A DNA stretch of 64,000 nucleotides from Hofstenia miamia (Eukaryota > Xenacoelomorpha > Acoela > Hofsteniidae): contig CABFPE010000160.1 of assembly GCA_900660155.1 (NCBI GenBank), positions 713,393 to 777,392 on the forward strand, given 5' to 3'. The translations under genes and the position numbers were made by a program. Shown here in pieces: positions 22,945 through 33,439 of this stretch. The notes under the pieces are model-generated. The model searched no databases and had not been told where the DNA came from. It saw only the letters and a list, made by a program, of their open reading frames with translations. Position 1 is the first letter of the stretch; each line of letters opens with the position of its first letter.

Positions 22945-24245
22945 AATACTTTGGTAAAGTTAGCAACTGACATTTTCATTGATAGCACCTTAGCAGGTCT
23001 AGAATATTATAACAGTTCTCTCAATCTATGTTGGAATGGTACAATAAAATTTGTTAGAATTATAAATTGGTCCTGGAAAATATTAAATGTAAAAACTCTT
23101 CAAAAAGGTCTAAGAAAGAGGAATGCTTATATGGATCCAATAAAAATTCAAACTGATTTTAAGTTACATTATTTAATTGATTTTTATAACTGGATGAAGG
23201 CTTGGATGGAATTATATCCAGAAAAAGGTCGATGTAGTGAGACATTTCAAGCAGCTCTACTCACTACATCATTGCTTGTTAACTTAGTACAGCATCTATT
23301 TGAAGACTATGAGTTTGAATTTGTTTTACTGGGATCCCTGCAAAGCAATAGGCTTGAGAAAAGATTTTCCTGGTATTGTCAAGCAAGTGGTGGGAATTAC
23401 TATGTGTTGTCAAGACAAATTTTACAAACTGAAAATAAAGTTAAAGTGCTTTCTTTATTCAAATTTGGACATTTGGATATCTGCCATTGTGATATTAGTT
23501 GCAATGAAATCTCTTCTTTCAATTGTAATGACATTAGTAAAAGTGAATGCATTCAAAATTTTATTTCAAAATTTTGCATAGGAGAGATTAATACTTCATT
23601 GCAGGATTTGTTTCTTTTTCAATTTTTAAAAACAACCTCTTGTTTATTGTGTAAATATACTTACTTTTGGATAATGAAAATGAAGCAATGGAATTTGATG
23701 ATAGAGAAAATATCCCTAGTGATTTATTAAAACTTGTAAATCGTGGAGGATTAATGTATCCATCTAATACCATGTACTTAATGGTTAGTTTAGCTTATCA
23801 GGTTTTTAACACTAGAAAGACCATTGCTCCTTGTGATTCTTTTCCATGCAACATTTCAAAATAGAACATTATGTAAAAAATGAAAACAAAATTATACATG
23901 CAAATTCAAATGGATTATCAGTTTTTTGGTTGTGCATATACCTGCTGTTGTTATTAATGAATGAATACACAAGTAAACAAAATTCTAATTTGGGTCAATT
24001 TTGACACACTTCATCTTTCTAGTATTAAGTGTCTGTCACAGCAATCTTGTTTTAATGAATTATTAAGTGGATGTGGAAACCTATGCAAATTATTTGCATC
24101 TTTGTGTGATAAGGTGTTACCACCAGATTATGAAGTTCTTAGAAATTATAAGTGTTGTGAATGCCAAAAGTCGCATTATTTCATCATCTTTGTAAAATGC
24201 ATTAATTGCATAATGAAAAACTTTGTTAAACAATTTCAAAATTGA
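22945..24245 (+). pseudogene. P-element/THAP9-type transposase, C-terminal half
   Basis: The frame 22945-23730 gives the RNase H-like and C-terminal region of P/THAP9 transposases: NVKTLQKGLRKR, PIKIQTD, FYNWMKAW, TFQAALLTTSLLVNLVQHL, then the signature LQSNRLEKRFSWYCQASGGN (about 23335-23394). Further pieces in other frames (ENIPSDLLKLVNRGGLMYPS at 23708-23766; KVLPPDYEVLR at 24112) continue the family's C-terminus in order. The N-terminal THAP zinc finger and first catalytic residues are absent, and there are at least two frameshifts. It cut DNA as a plain DNA transposon and is now dead. It sits within the Polinton limits. Confidence 0.85.
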
Positions 24246-24439
24246 GTGTTAGAAAACCAATTAAATAAGTTTACTGGTTATTGAAAAGTATTTGCTGTAT
24301 TGTACTATGTAAAATTGTTTTTCTGATTAAATTATGTTTACTATATTATAAATAACTTAATTGAATTTTAAATTTATTGCATCTCCTCACTTGGCAAACA
24401 TTAGTTTTGAGTTATCTGTCCAGTTAGTTTTACAAAGGT

Positions 24440-24738
24440 CCATGATAATAACACTGTGTCTTTCATATTTATACTATAATCAAAAACAAGTACCAGTTGA
24501 TTTAAAATTCAAATTCTCATAAGTTGTCAGCATGTTTTTGCTAAAATTAAAGAAGAGCAATTAGTCCTCAGATTTTAGTCAAATTAATTTATAGACAAAT
24601 ACTTGCTTGAAAATTAATTATATTTGATTAGTAAATCTTGATTATCTAATTTCATCACACTGGGTGCTAAATATAATTGTTATCATATTTTTCAATCTTA
24701 GTTTCCTTTTGACAGCTTTTGTGATGGATTATGCTACA
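24440..24738. mobile_element. Partial LTR copy of the TGTAG...CTACA family
   Basis: The right end GGATTATGCTACA (24726-24738) is identical to the end of LTR copy A, and an inner block (CAAGTACCAGTTGATTTAAA) matches AAGTACCTGTCGATTTCAAA of copy C. Only the 3' portion is present. The left limit is approximate. A fossil. Confidence 0.65.
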
Positions 24739-24739
24739 A

Positions 24740-24972
24740 TATATCAGGGTATAATCTTTTCAATAGAGATTTAAATATATGCAACAGGAAAATTATAAAT
24801 GTTTGTGAAGCTGAAGAAAGAAGAGACTCTATAAACAAACAACAGATGGAAAATCATGTAGAAAAAAGATTTGCAAACAATGAAAACAAAATTTTTCAAT
24901 TATTAAGCAATCCAACACTTAATTATGTAGTATTGAGTCTATGCATAATTTCTATTCAAATTTACAAGATAA
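24740..24972 (+). pseudogene. Fibre-like structural protein fragment (virus-like fossil)
   Basis: The plus-strand frame from about 24742 to 24972 is open and contains NRKIINVCEAEERRDSINKQ. This resembles the N-K-I-T-N-L...D-A-V-N-K repeat typical of phage and virus tail or attachment fibres. It continues up to the insertion point of the solo LTR at 24973. It probably belonged to the Polinton or to another capsid-bearing element inserted here. Broken. The assignment is inference from motif shape only. Confidence 0.4.
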
Positions 24973-26267
24973 TGTAGAATCATCACCCAGGCTGAGATGT
25001 GCAATAACTTAGAAATATTTAGAGATCACAAACAACAGATTCTTCCAAGTGGGGTAATGTCTAACTGTTTGAACTTTCATTGTCTTATGTACACTATATA
25101 TGTTAATCTAGCCCAAACTATATTTAGGATCCATATGATTATAAGTATAACAGGTAACAGCCATTATTTAGGTAACAATACAAGAGATACTCCAGTTCAC
25201 CATGGGCCCACTGCCCAAAGCAGTATCTGATAACCAAGAAGCCATCTGCCATGCCATAGCAGAGTGAAGTTCCATCAACTCAGCTCACTTTCAAAGACTA
25301 ATTGTATTATGTGTATCCTAACTAAGTGACAATAAAGGAGGAGCACAATTCGACTTATTATCTCACTCTCTATTCTGTGAAAATTTAAACAAACTAATTA
25401 ATAAACAAACATGCAGTGACACTAGTTGCTAGTAAAAAAACTAATTAATAAGTGAAGCAGCTTCCTACCCTACATTTAAAATATAACTACAACTACTAAT
25501 GATAAACACTAGCTGCCACAACATAAAAAGAGTTAAAAACTATGTACAATTAAATGCAGCTTCCTAACCTATGATAAAATAAATACAAGTACAAACAATA
25601 TTATACCAATATATACAAGGTCGTTATCAGTCTCGTTATGGGTCTCCTACTGTTAAGAATTGAGATCTAAAATACATTAGTAAATAATTAACAGTCCTAC
25701 TGTTGGCTAACTACATGTAATTATGCAAGATCGCTAACCAGCTAGGCATGAAGTAAAAACCCTTATACCTATTTGTAACATAAATGCATTGTTTCAATCA
25801 AGGCAACAACTATCTAATTCCCTCGCAACAGCCTCAAGGTCATTACATGCATGAAATGCCTAGCTGCACATTTTAACTAAATAATCAAACTGATATCAAA
25901 AATAAGTGACTACTAAGGAGTTTATTCTCCATTAACTGATTTTTCCTCGTAATACATATTTATATCAAAATTTTATAAACATATTTATCATTAAACAAGT
26001 ACCTGTCACAGTTTTATTCTGACTATGTAGAAAAGTTCTGCATTAATATGGTGGTAAGCTAAAGTCAATGTGGAGCTTAATTGGCCACATGTGATTTGTC
26101 AAAAGTTAAGGTGGCAAATACTTGCTTTACAAAATTATTCAAATATTCAAATGACATGACTTGGTGTTAAGCTAATTCAACAAAATACAAAATAATATAA
26201 TCAATTAAATTGTTATTAAATCTTGGTTTCTCTTTCTTTACTTTTGTTTTTGTTGGATTATGCTACG
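24973..26267. mobile_element. Solo LTR (copy B)
   Basis: A 1295-base segment starting TGTAGAATCATCACCCAGG and ending GGATTATGCTACG, flanked by the 4-base duplication ATAA (24969-24972 and 26268-26271). There is no internal region. It is nearly identical to copy A for the first 30 bases and similar in blocks thereafter. It interrupts a fibre-like coding fragment within the Polinton region, so it is younger than that. A fossil. Confidence 0.85.
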
Positions 26268-26613
26268 ATAATTACCAAAAACATATTGAATAATTTGTAA
26301 GAACAGAAAATGGAAAAATATTTGCAGAGAATTACAAACATGGTTTTACAAAGGCTCATGGAATTTCACAATTCTCTGAAAAAAATATGACTATTTGGTT
26401 TGATAAGAACTTTGGAAACTACTGGAGCTGCTTATAAAAATCAATTTTTTAAAACTGAAAGCCATGAGCAAGCCTTAGATTTTCCTATCTATAGTGACAA
26501 AAGTTTTGTCAAAATTTCAATAGAAATGGCTATATTTAAGTTAGAGGTGCACATAGTTACATAGTTACATTTCACTTTCAGGAATTTGTATCTTATCAAA
26601 AAATCATTATAAT

Positions 26614-27288
26614 ATGCTACATTTGAAAAATGATGTATACTATACAATAATCAATACCTTTGTACATTTTAGAGGTAAATATATTTATAGAACTGCTGAG
26701 ATTTTGTCTAGCAACTGGACTTTATTTAATTTACCAAAAGAAGCTTGGCCTCCAAAAACAATAAGATTTGCGGTAGTTTGTGAAAAGTCAAAAGATGTTT
26801 ATATCCAAATTAGTAAATTTGGTGTATTATCTGTAGACAATTTAGTAATAAAAGAAACATTTGTTTCCTTAAATAATATATATTTTGACACCACTGATTT
26901 GTTTTGGAATGATATTGAATTAAATAGTGACAACAGTGATATTATAAAAGGAATGGAATTTGATACTGAAAATAAAAACTCTGATAATTTTGATTTGCAA
27001 CATTGTCAATATAAGGTTATTGGTACACAAGTTTTCTTTAGAGGAATATGCCAATGGAATAAGCACAACTTGCAAAATCGTGCGAATATAATTAAAATTA
27101 ATCAGGAACTTGCATATAGTTTAGAATATAATAAATTATTATTTGGACTAGCTACATCCATTGGTATAATTCAGTGTGATATTTCACATGAGAATGGCCC
27201 GTTTTGGCTGTTTGCAAGTGACACAGGGTCTATAAAATGGATTAGTTTGAAAAATTTGACATATTTCCTTCCAAAGACAAATTATTGA
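26614..27288 (+). other. 224-codon ORF, probable structural gene of a virus-like fossil
   Basis: Open frame of 224 codons within the Polinton limits. Residues about 33-75 (NWTLFNLPKEAWPP followed by a strand-rich stretch with VYIQISKFGVLSV) resemble the small beta-sandwich domains found at the end of phage and virus fibre proteins, where an 'LF-LP-x-x-W/F-x-P' segment is followed by 'I-x-x-x-G-x-L'. Together with the 24740-24972 fragment this suggests an attachment-fibre or minor capsid role. It is short and isolated and lies in a broken element, so it is treated as a fossil. It could instead be an unrelated Polinton ORF. Confidence 0.4.
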
Positions 27289-27318
27289 AATTAATTTTTT
27301 CTAATCTCTTATGTAGAA

Positions 27319-27597
27319 ATGAGTAAAAGAGTTCAAATTGTAAGTGAACCAGTTATTATGAAAACAGTAAATAATACCAAGACAGGAGAAAATGAAAAAA
27401 CTTATGGAGTGCAGTCTACATGTTGTTCTAATGAAACAAGAAAACGTGAATTAATCAGTCCAAAAGAAGTTATAAAGTATGTAGTAGATAAATTTGAAAT
27501 ACAAAAAATTATTTATCCTAATTTAAACCCTGTGATTCTCAAGGCTTGTTTAGCTTACCACCGTCTATTTATGGTTAATTTTGAGAAGAATATTTAA
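27319..27597 (+). other. 92-codon ORF, unrecognised, inside the Polinton limits
   Basis: It follows the previous frame by 30 bases on the same strand. The translation is hydrophilic with a Lys/Glu-rich start and no membrane segment or known motif. Same-strand spacing suggests a co-transcribed accessory gene of the element. No function can be given. Confidence 0.3.
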
Positions 27598-28126
27598 ATA
27601 AGTGATATACTAGATAAATTTGACCAGGAAATTGATCTGATTGGTCTGGGAGAGGGGATGTTTAACAAACTTATTTGAATATTTATTTGGAAGTTTCCAA
27701 TGATGTCATACACATTCAATTCTTCATGATGCCTATGGGTGATATTTTAGTGAATATGGATTGGGTCACAGCTATTGATATGCTATTAAAAATACTTGTA
27801 ATTTCTTAACGAGTCCCCATTAGGTCATATTACAGGTTTTTTATTTTGCTTAAAAAGTAGAATTTTAAAATCAATTAAGAATGAATTGTTCTATTAGGAT
27901 AGTGTGAAATGATGAAAAAAATTAAATATTAAATACATTAGGTAAAATTTTGAAAAAAAGGATAACTTGTAAATGATAAAAAAATATAAAAAAATAAGTA
28001 TTACATAGAATTTTTGAAAAAGTATTTGCAGTTTTAGCAAGGTGTCTAAAAAATAAAGTATATTTCTAAAACGCAATTTTTACATGTTAAAATGATAAGA
28101 AAAGTCTAAAAAGTTATTAAAAAATT

Positions 28127-29479
28127 ATAAATAATTGCGTACATACATTTCGCTTAGTTTTGGTAATTAAGCCAAGCCGAAATACTTAGGCATAAAATAA
28201 TTTTAAAACGAATCATAGAGTACTTCTAGGTTTAAATTTAGTTTACTAAAAATCAAGAAAATTGTATAAACAAGTGATATGACGCATGCTGCCATACATT
28301 TTATATGCACACATCAATGCATCACAACTGTTTTCAAATATTTGATGGTATATAAAAATTTGAATCTGCATTAAAATTACCCAATAATAATTAAGAAATT
28401 TTAAACTATTATTGAAATATTCATGAAGGGAAATGTAGCATCAATCATGGCAAAACAAATGCTTCAAACACAGACATGTTTGAGCTATCATTTTTCACTG
28501 CTGCCTAAGACTGTTAAAATGAGACTATCTACTATTCAATTCATAATTTCATTTGATATAAAAATATGCAATATTAATGTGTACATGAGCGTTATTATAC
28601 AACAATAGAAATGCAATTACACTATATTTTCACAGAAAATACATTTTAAAGCACAGTATTGTAATCATTATGTGGATTCAAAACGCAGTCGTGTTCTTAT
28701 TTTTTTGGTCAAGAAACAATGTTTTACAGTAATGCCAGCTTCACCATGATGCTTTGAACATCCGGATCAAGATTAGAACAGTACCAAACAAATACTTAAA
28801 TTTACCAAAAATGTATCCAGCAATCTATGAGGTAGAATTTCATATTTTATGTAAGGGTATTTTAAAAAACTAAATTGAATTTTTGGAAAAATCTACTTTG
28901 TTAAATTTTGTAAGAATTTGAAAGAAATGTAACCAATTGATTGCTAATATTAAATTTGATATGAAATCAATTTAAAACAAGGAACACATAATTCAAATAT
29001 CATTTATGCCAAAAATATTAAATGCCATAATGAAAAATTCTACAATTGAAAAAATAAAAATATGTGATATAATTCTTTTTGCTGTCAAGCGATATTATAC
29101 TTTCCATTATATATTAATTGTTATACGTCTTCACTTAAAAAATATAAGTATCGTCTCATGGAGTAACTCTGCCACCCAAATTATAAATTTTTTATTACTT
29201 TAAATGAAAATAAAAATTTTTGTTCAATCTACGTATTTTTTTCAAACACCTGTAGAACTTTTGTGTAATTTTTTTCGTCAATATTTCTGTTTTTTGTTCG
29301 AAAGTTATTTAAATTCATTAGTTCCTTTATTTAAAGTTAAGGCGATAAATATGCAAATAGTCACATTATGAAGTTGCAACCTAAAATCCATTATTGCATT
29401 ATTTGAGATTATATTACTAAATTTTATCATTGAATATGAAGAATAATTTATTTTCATTAGCAGAGAATTTGCATACAAT
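28127..29479. other. 3' flank of GPCR 2, nothing recognised
   Basis: AT-rich spacer between the Polinton's right end and the second receptor. Small open frames (28423-28608, 29006-29203) show no domains. Confidence 0.4.
29447..29452 (-). promoter_or_regulatory. Polyadenylation signal of GPCR 2
   Basis: AATAAA on the minus strand, 27 bases beyond the receptor's stop codon. It would give a very short 3' UTR. It is chance-prone in AT-rich DNA. Confidence 0.3.
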
Positions 29480-30394
29480 CTATTTTACAAAGCGTGTAAT
29501 TTGGAGAATAGTTAAAAAGGATTTTTGAAAATTTCTATTTTGACAAGCATAAAGAAATGGATTTAAGCATGAATTGCTAAATGCAAGAACAACGGCAACG
29601 TTATAATACCAGGTATTCACCTGCATGTTGAATAAATTAAAACAGAAACATAAAAAAATCAAGCAATCTGGAAACCAACAGATGAAAAATACTACCACGA
29701 CAGAAAACAGCATTTTAACAAGTTTTTTATTTTTCTCTTTAAATTTGCTGTTTTCTAGACTGCTGAGCCTTCGCCAAACTGCAATATACAAAAACGACAT
29801 AAGTAAGACAGGTATACCAAGTACACCTAAAGAAGAATATAATGCTGGGTAAACGTCGAGCAGTCTGCTGTCTACCGGATTAAAAACACATGGATCTTCC
29901 CCACTTCCTGGAATACAGCTTTTCATATTATATGTATTCATAATGAAGCTTATAAAAACAATGCACATTTGCATGCACATCATTCTTTTATACGTAAATG
30001 TCGAGTTAAACTTAGCAGGGTGGATTATGCAAAAGTACCTTTCAACTGAAATGCAAACCAGTGTATATGCTGATGCTGCAAAACATGCCCAGATGACATA
30101 TTCAGAAATGTATACTCGACAATATGCTTCACGAAACAGCCAGAATGTTCCCTTTGGAGGGTAGGGTTTGTCAATGACTTTGTGGAGAAGAAGTGATAGC
30201 GAAGTAATAAAATCGAAAATTGCTAAGTTACAAATAAAAAAGTTTGTTTTCGTTTGCATCCATTTGAAAAATAAAACTGCACAAACAACCATGCCATTTC
30301 CGATCATTCCAATTGTGCCAAACACAATATATATGCTTATAAAATCTTTCACCGGAGTTTCTAAACAGATGTAGTCATTTATTGAGAAATTCAT
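29480..30394 (-). CDS. Class A (rhodopsin-like) GPCR, single exon, paralogue of GPCR 1
   Basis: Predicted 304-residue seven-helix receptor. I start it at the ATG whose first base is 30394; the frame is open two codons further upstream only through a TTG. Motifs: sequon N-F-S at 2-4; GN at 32-33; LAIFD with D61; C92; ERY at 118-120; C160 and C169 in extracellular loop 2; P195 and Y203 in TM5; CWFP at 239-242; NPFLY at 278-282. It aligns without a gap to GPCR 1 over residues 1-300 at 187 identities (about 62 %, hand count). The most conserved parts are the first intracellular loop with TM2 (KWMQTKTNFFICNLAI) and the third intracellular loop (EKNKKLVKMLF), which contact G proteins. TM4 again lacks the usual Trp. 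The extracellular parts differ more, so ligand preference may differ. Confidence 0.9.
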   Translation of the reverse strand: MNFSINDYICLETPVKDFISIYIVFGTIGMIGNGMVVCAVLFFKWMQTKTNFFICNLAIFDFITSLSLLLHKVIDKPYPPKGTFWLFREAYCRVYISEYVIWACFAASAYTLVCISVERYFCIIHPAKFNSTFTYKRMMCMQMCIVFISFIMNTYNMKSCIPGSGEDPCVFNPVDSRLLDVYPALYSSLGVLGIPVLLMSFLYIAVWRRLSSLENSKFKEKNKKLVKMLFSVVVVFFICWFPDCLIFLCFCFNLFNMQVNTWYYNVAVVLAFSNSCLNPFLYACQNRNFQKSFLTILQITRFVK

Positions 30395-31921
30395 TTTCAA
30401 TAAAATTTTATGAATTTCTTCCGTAATAAATAAACAGCTAAAATTTAATTTGCGAACAAAGCAGCAAAATTTCGTCCAATAATATAATAGAGAATATCCG
30501 GCGAAATGATAAAATTTTTTTTCGAAGCAAATGACAAATACATATTTTTTCTCAAATATGTTAAAACAAACCAGATGTAGTAAATATAGGCCTTAAGTTG
30601 TAACCAATTTTCATTGGTTCAGGCATGTCAATTTCTACAAAGCATGTGTGAGACTGAGGAGTGCAGTCAAAGCTTTGCTAAAAACACTCCGATATAAGTA
30701 TCAATGATGCAAAAATTTTCTGCATATTTTATGGGAATTATTGTGCACTTACTCAGAGCCTTAAATGGAAACACCTCGATAAAAAGTAATCAATTTGTAC
30801 ATTTTTGGATAATTTTGAAAACATTAAATATTATTAATATTACATTTAGTCAGTAATTTTTCTCCCCTATTTGAGCTTACCTCCTAAGATTCAATAGTAT
30901 CTAATATAAGGATTTGTTTTACTACTATGAATAAGCAATATCTCGATTTGATTGAGTTTTTCGTGATTTCTAACACTGAAAAATAATAGGAATATTTGTA
31001 AATATTTAATAGGACTTTTGAGGAAAAACCGCTAATGCCAAAATTCCATATTTTCCATAACAACGAATTACTTTGTTTTCGTGGACTACATATTTAGTTA
31101 TTTTTATAATAAAGCCTCCCGCTTTGAATTTATTCTGACTGGACACCTTCTTCAAATAGAGTCAAGCAAATTTATTTCTAAAATAAACAAACAAACAAAA
31201 ACTACAAACTAATATACATGTATATTTACAAAATTAAAAATATGCACACTTACTTAAAGGGCGTAAATTTCAAATGTCAAATGAAATCTGTCCATGCGCT
31301 TAATTTGTTTGATATTCCTAATAGTGATTGTTTGGATAATAAAATTATAAATATGTGATGATACGGGCATTGTTTCCTTACTGCAACTCCTGCCATAGCT
31401 ATAATTTTCACCAGTGAATATAAAAAAGAAGTTGTGATATAAAACAATAATTGTAAAGCAAATGTAATTTAATTATTAACTCTCAACCGCCTGGTGTCTA
31501 TCTTAAAGGACAAGCCATTTTTCAAAGAATTTTTTACAAACATATTCGTAAATATTCGTAATATGTGCAAATATATACAAACTCATTGAGGAGTGTCTTG
31601 CGCAAATTCAGAGGTCGCACGACTCGATGCGACAGCGCCAGGTAGTGGATTAAGATCGAAAATGAAGGAGTAGACTTTTAGATTGAGCATATACTTTTGA
31701 GCTATAAGCGTTTAAAATATTTTATAGGACGATGAAAAATTTTCAAAATTCCCATGGCTGTTTAAGGTTAATATTAAATAATATCAATAAATATCAATTA
31801 TATTTATAAATCTAAAGAAATTTTGGACCTATGCTTTTGGAATAATCTAGTGTAAACTTCTACTAACACAAATTTGGATATGTGAATTGCGTTACTAATT
31901 TATTTTTGCGCAGAAGTATAT
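30395..31921. other. 5' flank of GPCR 2 and spacer
   Basis: No coding region seen. It includes the CCAAT palindrome at 30602-30619, AT-rich sequence and a short AAAC repeat near 31180-31200. Confidence 0.4.
30602..30619. promoter_or_regulatory. CCAAT palindrome upstream of GPCR 2
   Basis: AACCAATTTTCATTGGTT is two CCAAT boxes facing each other, about 208 bases upstream of the receptor ATG. Paired CCAAT boxes are known NF-Y targets. A short hairpin of unrelated origin is the alternative. Confidence 0.25.
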
Positions 31922-31925
31922 TTAA

Positions 31926-32411
31926 CCCCATACATACCGGGCTTTTTTGGCTGGTGTAATACCCTTCATAACTCTGGCTGTACTTATCCAATTTAAATGA
32001 AACTTGGCCAAGAGGTAGTCTTCCTCATTTGGAGTTGATTTGAAGTGAAAAATATCTGTAGGTACTAGCAGGTGGTCACAACAGGTGGTTTTCCATGATG
32101 GAGTTTTCAAAATTCGTGTTGTTTTTTGGAAATTCTCTATACTCTCAAAAGTGAGTTTTTTGTTCCTGAAGTAGGAAAGATTTAATTTTGTTTGCTCAGA
32201 GAGGTCAAAGTAGAATACAATCACAATAGAACAATGTATTTAAACAATGGCTATTGTTAGGTTTCAAGCATAATAAAATCAACGTAGTTCAACTCAGTAG
32301 TAAAAAATATGAAAAGTCACCAAAAATTGAGGTAGCGGAAGTTCTACAAAAAAGGTTATTGCCCAAAAACGATCAAATTGGCGGAATCCACCACTTCCGG
32401 TATGAATAGGG
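31926..32411. mobile_element. piggyBac-like MITE, 486 bp, TTAA target
   Basis: Inverted ends CCCCATACATACCGG (left) and CCGGTATGAATAGGG (right) are each bordered by TTAA (31922-31925 and 32412-32415). TTAA duplication and CCC-start termini are the hallmark of piggyBac transposons. The 100-codon frame within it (31922-32224, minus) runs through the terminal repeat and is not a gene. Confidence 0.8.
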
Positions 32412-32415
32412 TTAA

Positions 32416-33430
32416 AATTATGCATTTACATGGTCACAGCCAAAATTCAATTTGTTATTGTAGAGGCAATTCTCGTTTTTTAAAATGAAACACTAACAGT
32501 TGTATTATGAAGTTATTCTTATTTGTATGCATACCAGGAAATCTCTTACATTCTTTGAACACTTGCAAAACTTCAGAGATGAACATGGTTTGATAATTTG
32601 GCCCAAGACCGACCCAGTCCATTTATAATATTGCCAATTCAACCCATCTTAATATTCTTGTAAAAAAACTCTTCTATTTTTTGGTTTGCTAGATCCAATT
32701 GGAATATGACAGAAATTTCTAATAAAATGCATACTCTGAAACTGATAATTTTAAAATGTATATTTAATGTTTAAAAACATATGCTGGCAAATTATACTAT
32801 ATTCACAGCATTTCGTATTAATTTGCAAGCACCTTTCCGTAATTGTAAATTATTTTGAAGTTTATGCACATCCACTTTTACAAAAAGTGCATCCAGACAA
32901 ACAATTTGGCTACGATGATACATTTTTTAATGTCTGGCATTTAGTCACCTTCAAATTTAGCAGTTCACTGCTCTAACCAATGCCAAACTCTGTAAGTGTA
33001 CAATTTATCAGAAGAACAAATCAGAAGAAAAAATTGATTATTATTATATTATATTATATAGCCTTGTAAAAACCGTGTATGATGCAAACAGAATTGTGAG
33101 ACTATCTGCAAAAAGACTCATCATGCGCTTAGAGGCAATCTGAATAATAAAATCTAACCTCAACTAAAATTTAATAAAAACAACAAAAAAACTAAAGCAT
33201 ATTTAATGTAATAAAAAACATAATAAAACGTATTGGAAAAGGGTCACGGCTGGGGAGAATAACCAATACATGTAAAAGGTCACTACCCCACTAAAAATAT
33301 TAAATGCGGTTTCCTTTTTATGGCATATTTTGTTTGTCTTGATATAGTTTTAGTTATCAATCGGCTAAGCCCACTCTAGTGAAAAAGAAAGAAGCTTTTC
33401 TTAACTCGGAATTTAGCACGAAAAATTTAA
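32416..33430. other. Spacer, nothing recognised
   Basis: AT-rich. A patch at 32600-32660 rich in GGCCCA and GACCCA echoes similar patches at 40.2 and 43.3 kb. No gene. Confidence 0.35.
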
Positions 33431-33439
33431 TGAGGAAAA

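Larger units (their letters stand above)
20386..28126. mobile_element. Polinton/Maverick fossil with nested insertions
   Basis: About 7.7 kb bounded by long diverged inverted repeats: the left end at about 20386-20490 and the right end at about 28030-28126 are complementary over some 100 bases, sharing AATAACTT, CTTTTCTTAT and TATTTTGTAGACACCTT-like blocks. The left repeat holds a second copy of the last block near 20642. Inside are a family B (protein-primed) DNA polymerase relic on the minus strand and fibre-like structural frames on the plus strand. Later arrivals are a LINE fragment, a P/THAP transposase fragment, an LTR piece and a solo LTR. The element is much shorter than the usual 15-20 kb and clearly broken in many places; other Polinton parts such as integrase, ATPase and major capsid were not recognised. 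The exact ends and target duplication are uncertain. Old, judging from divergence of its two ends. Confidence 0.7.

Noticed and set aside
30395-30400. GPCR 2 start two codons upstream
   Set aside because: The upstream codon is TTG; the first ATG (30394 downward) gives an N-terminus aligning exactly with GPCR 1.
31922-32224. 100-codon minus-strand ORF
   Set aside because: It lies within and through the terminal repeat of a piggyBac-like MITE and has no transposase motifs.
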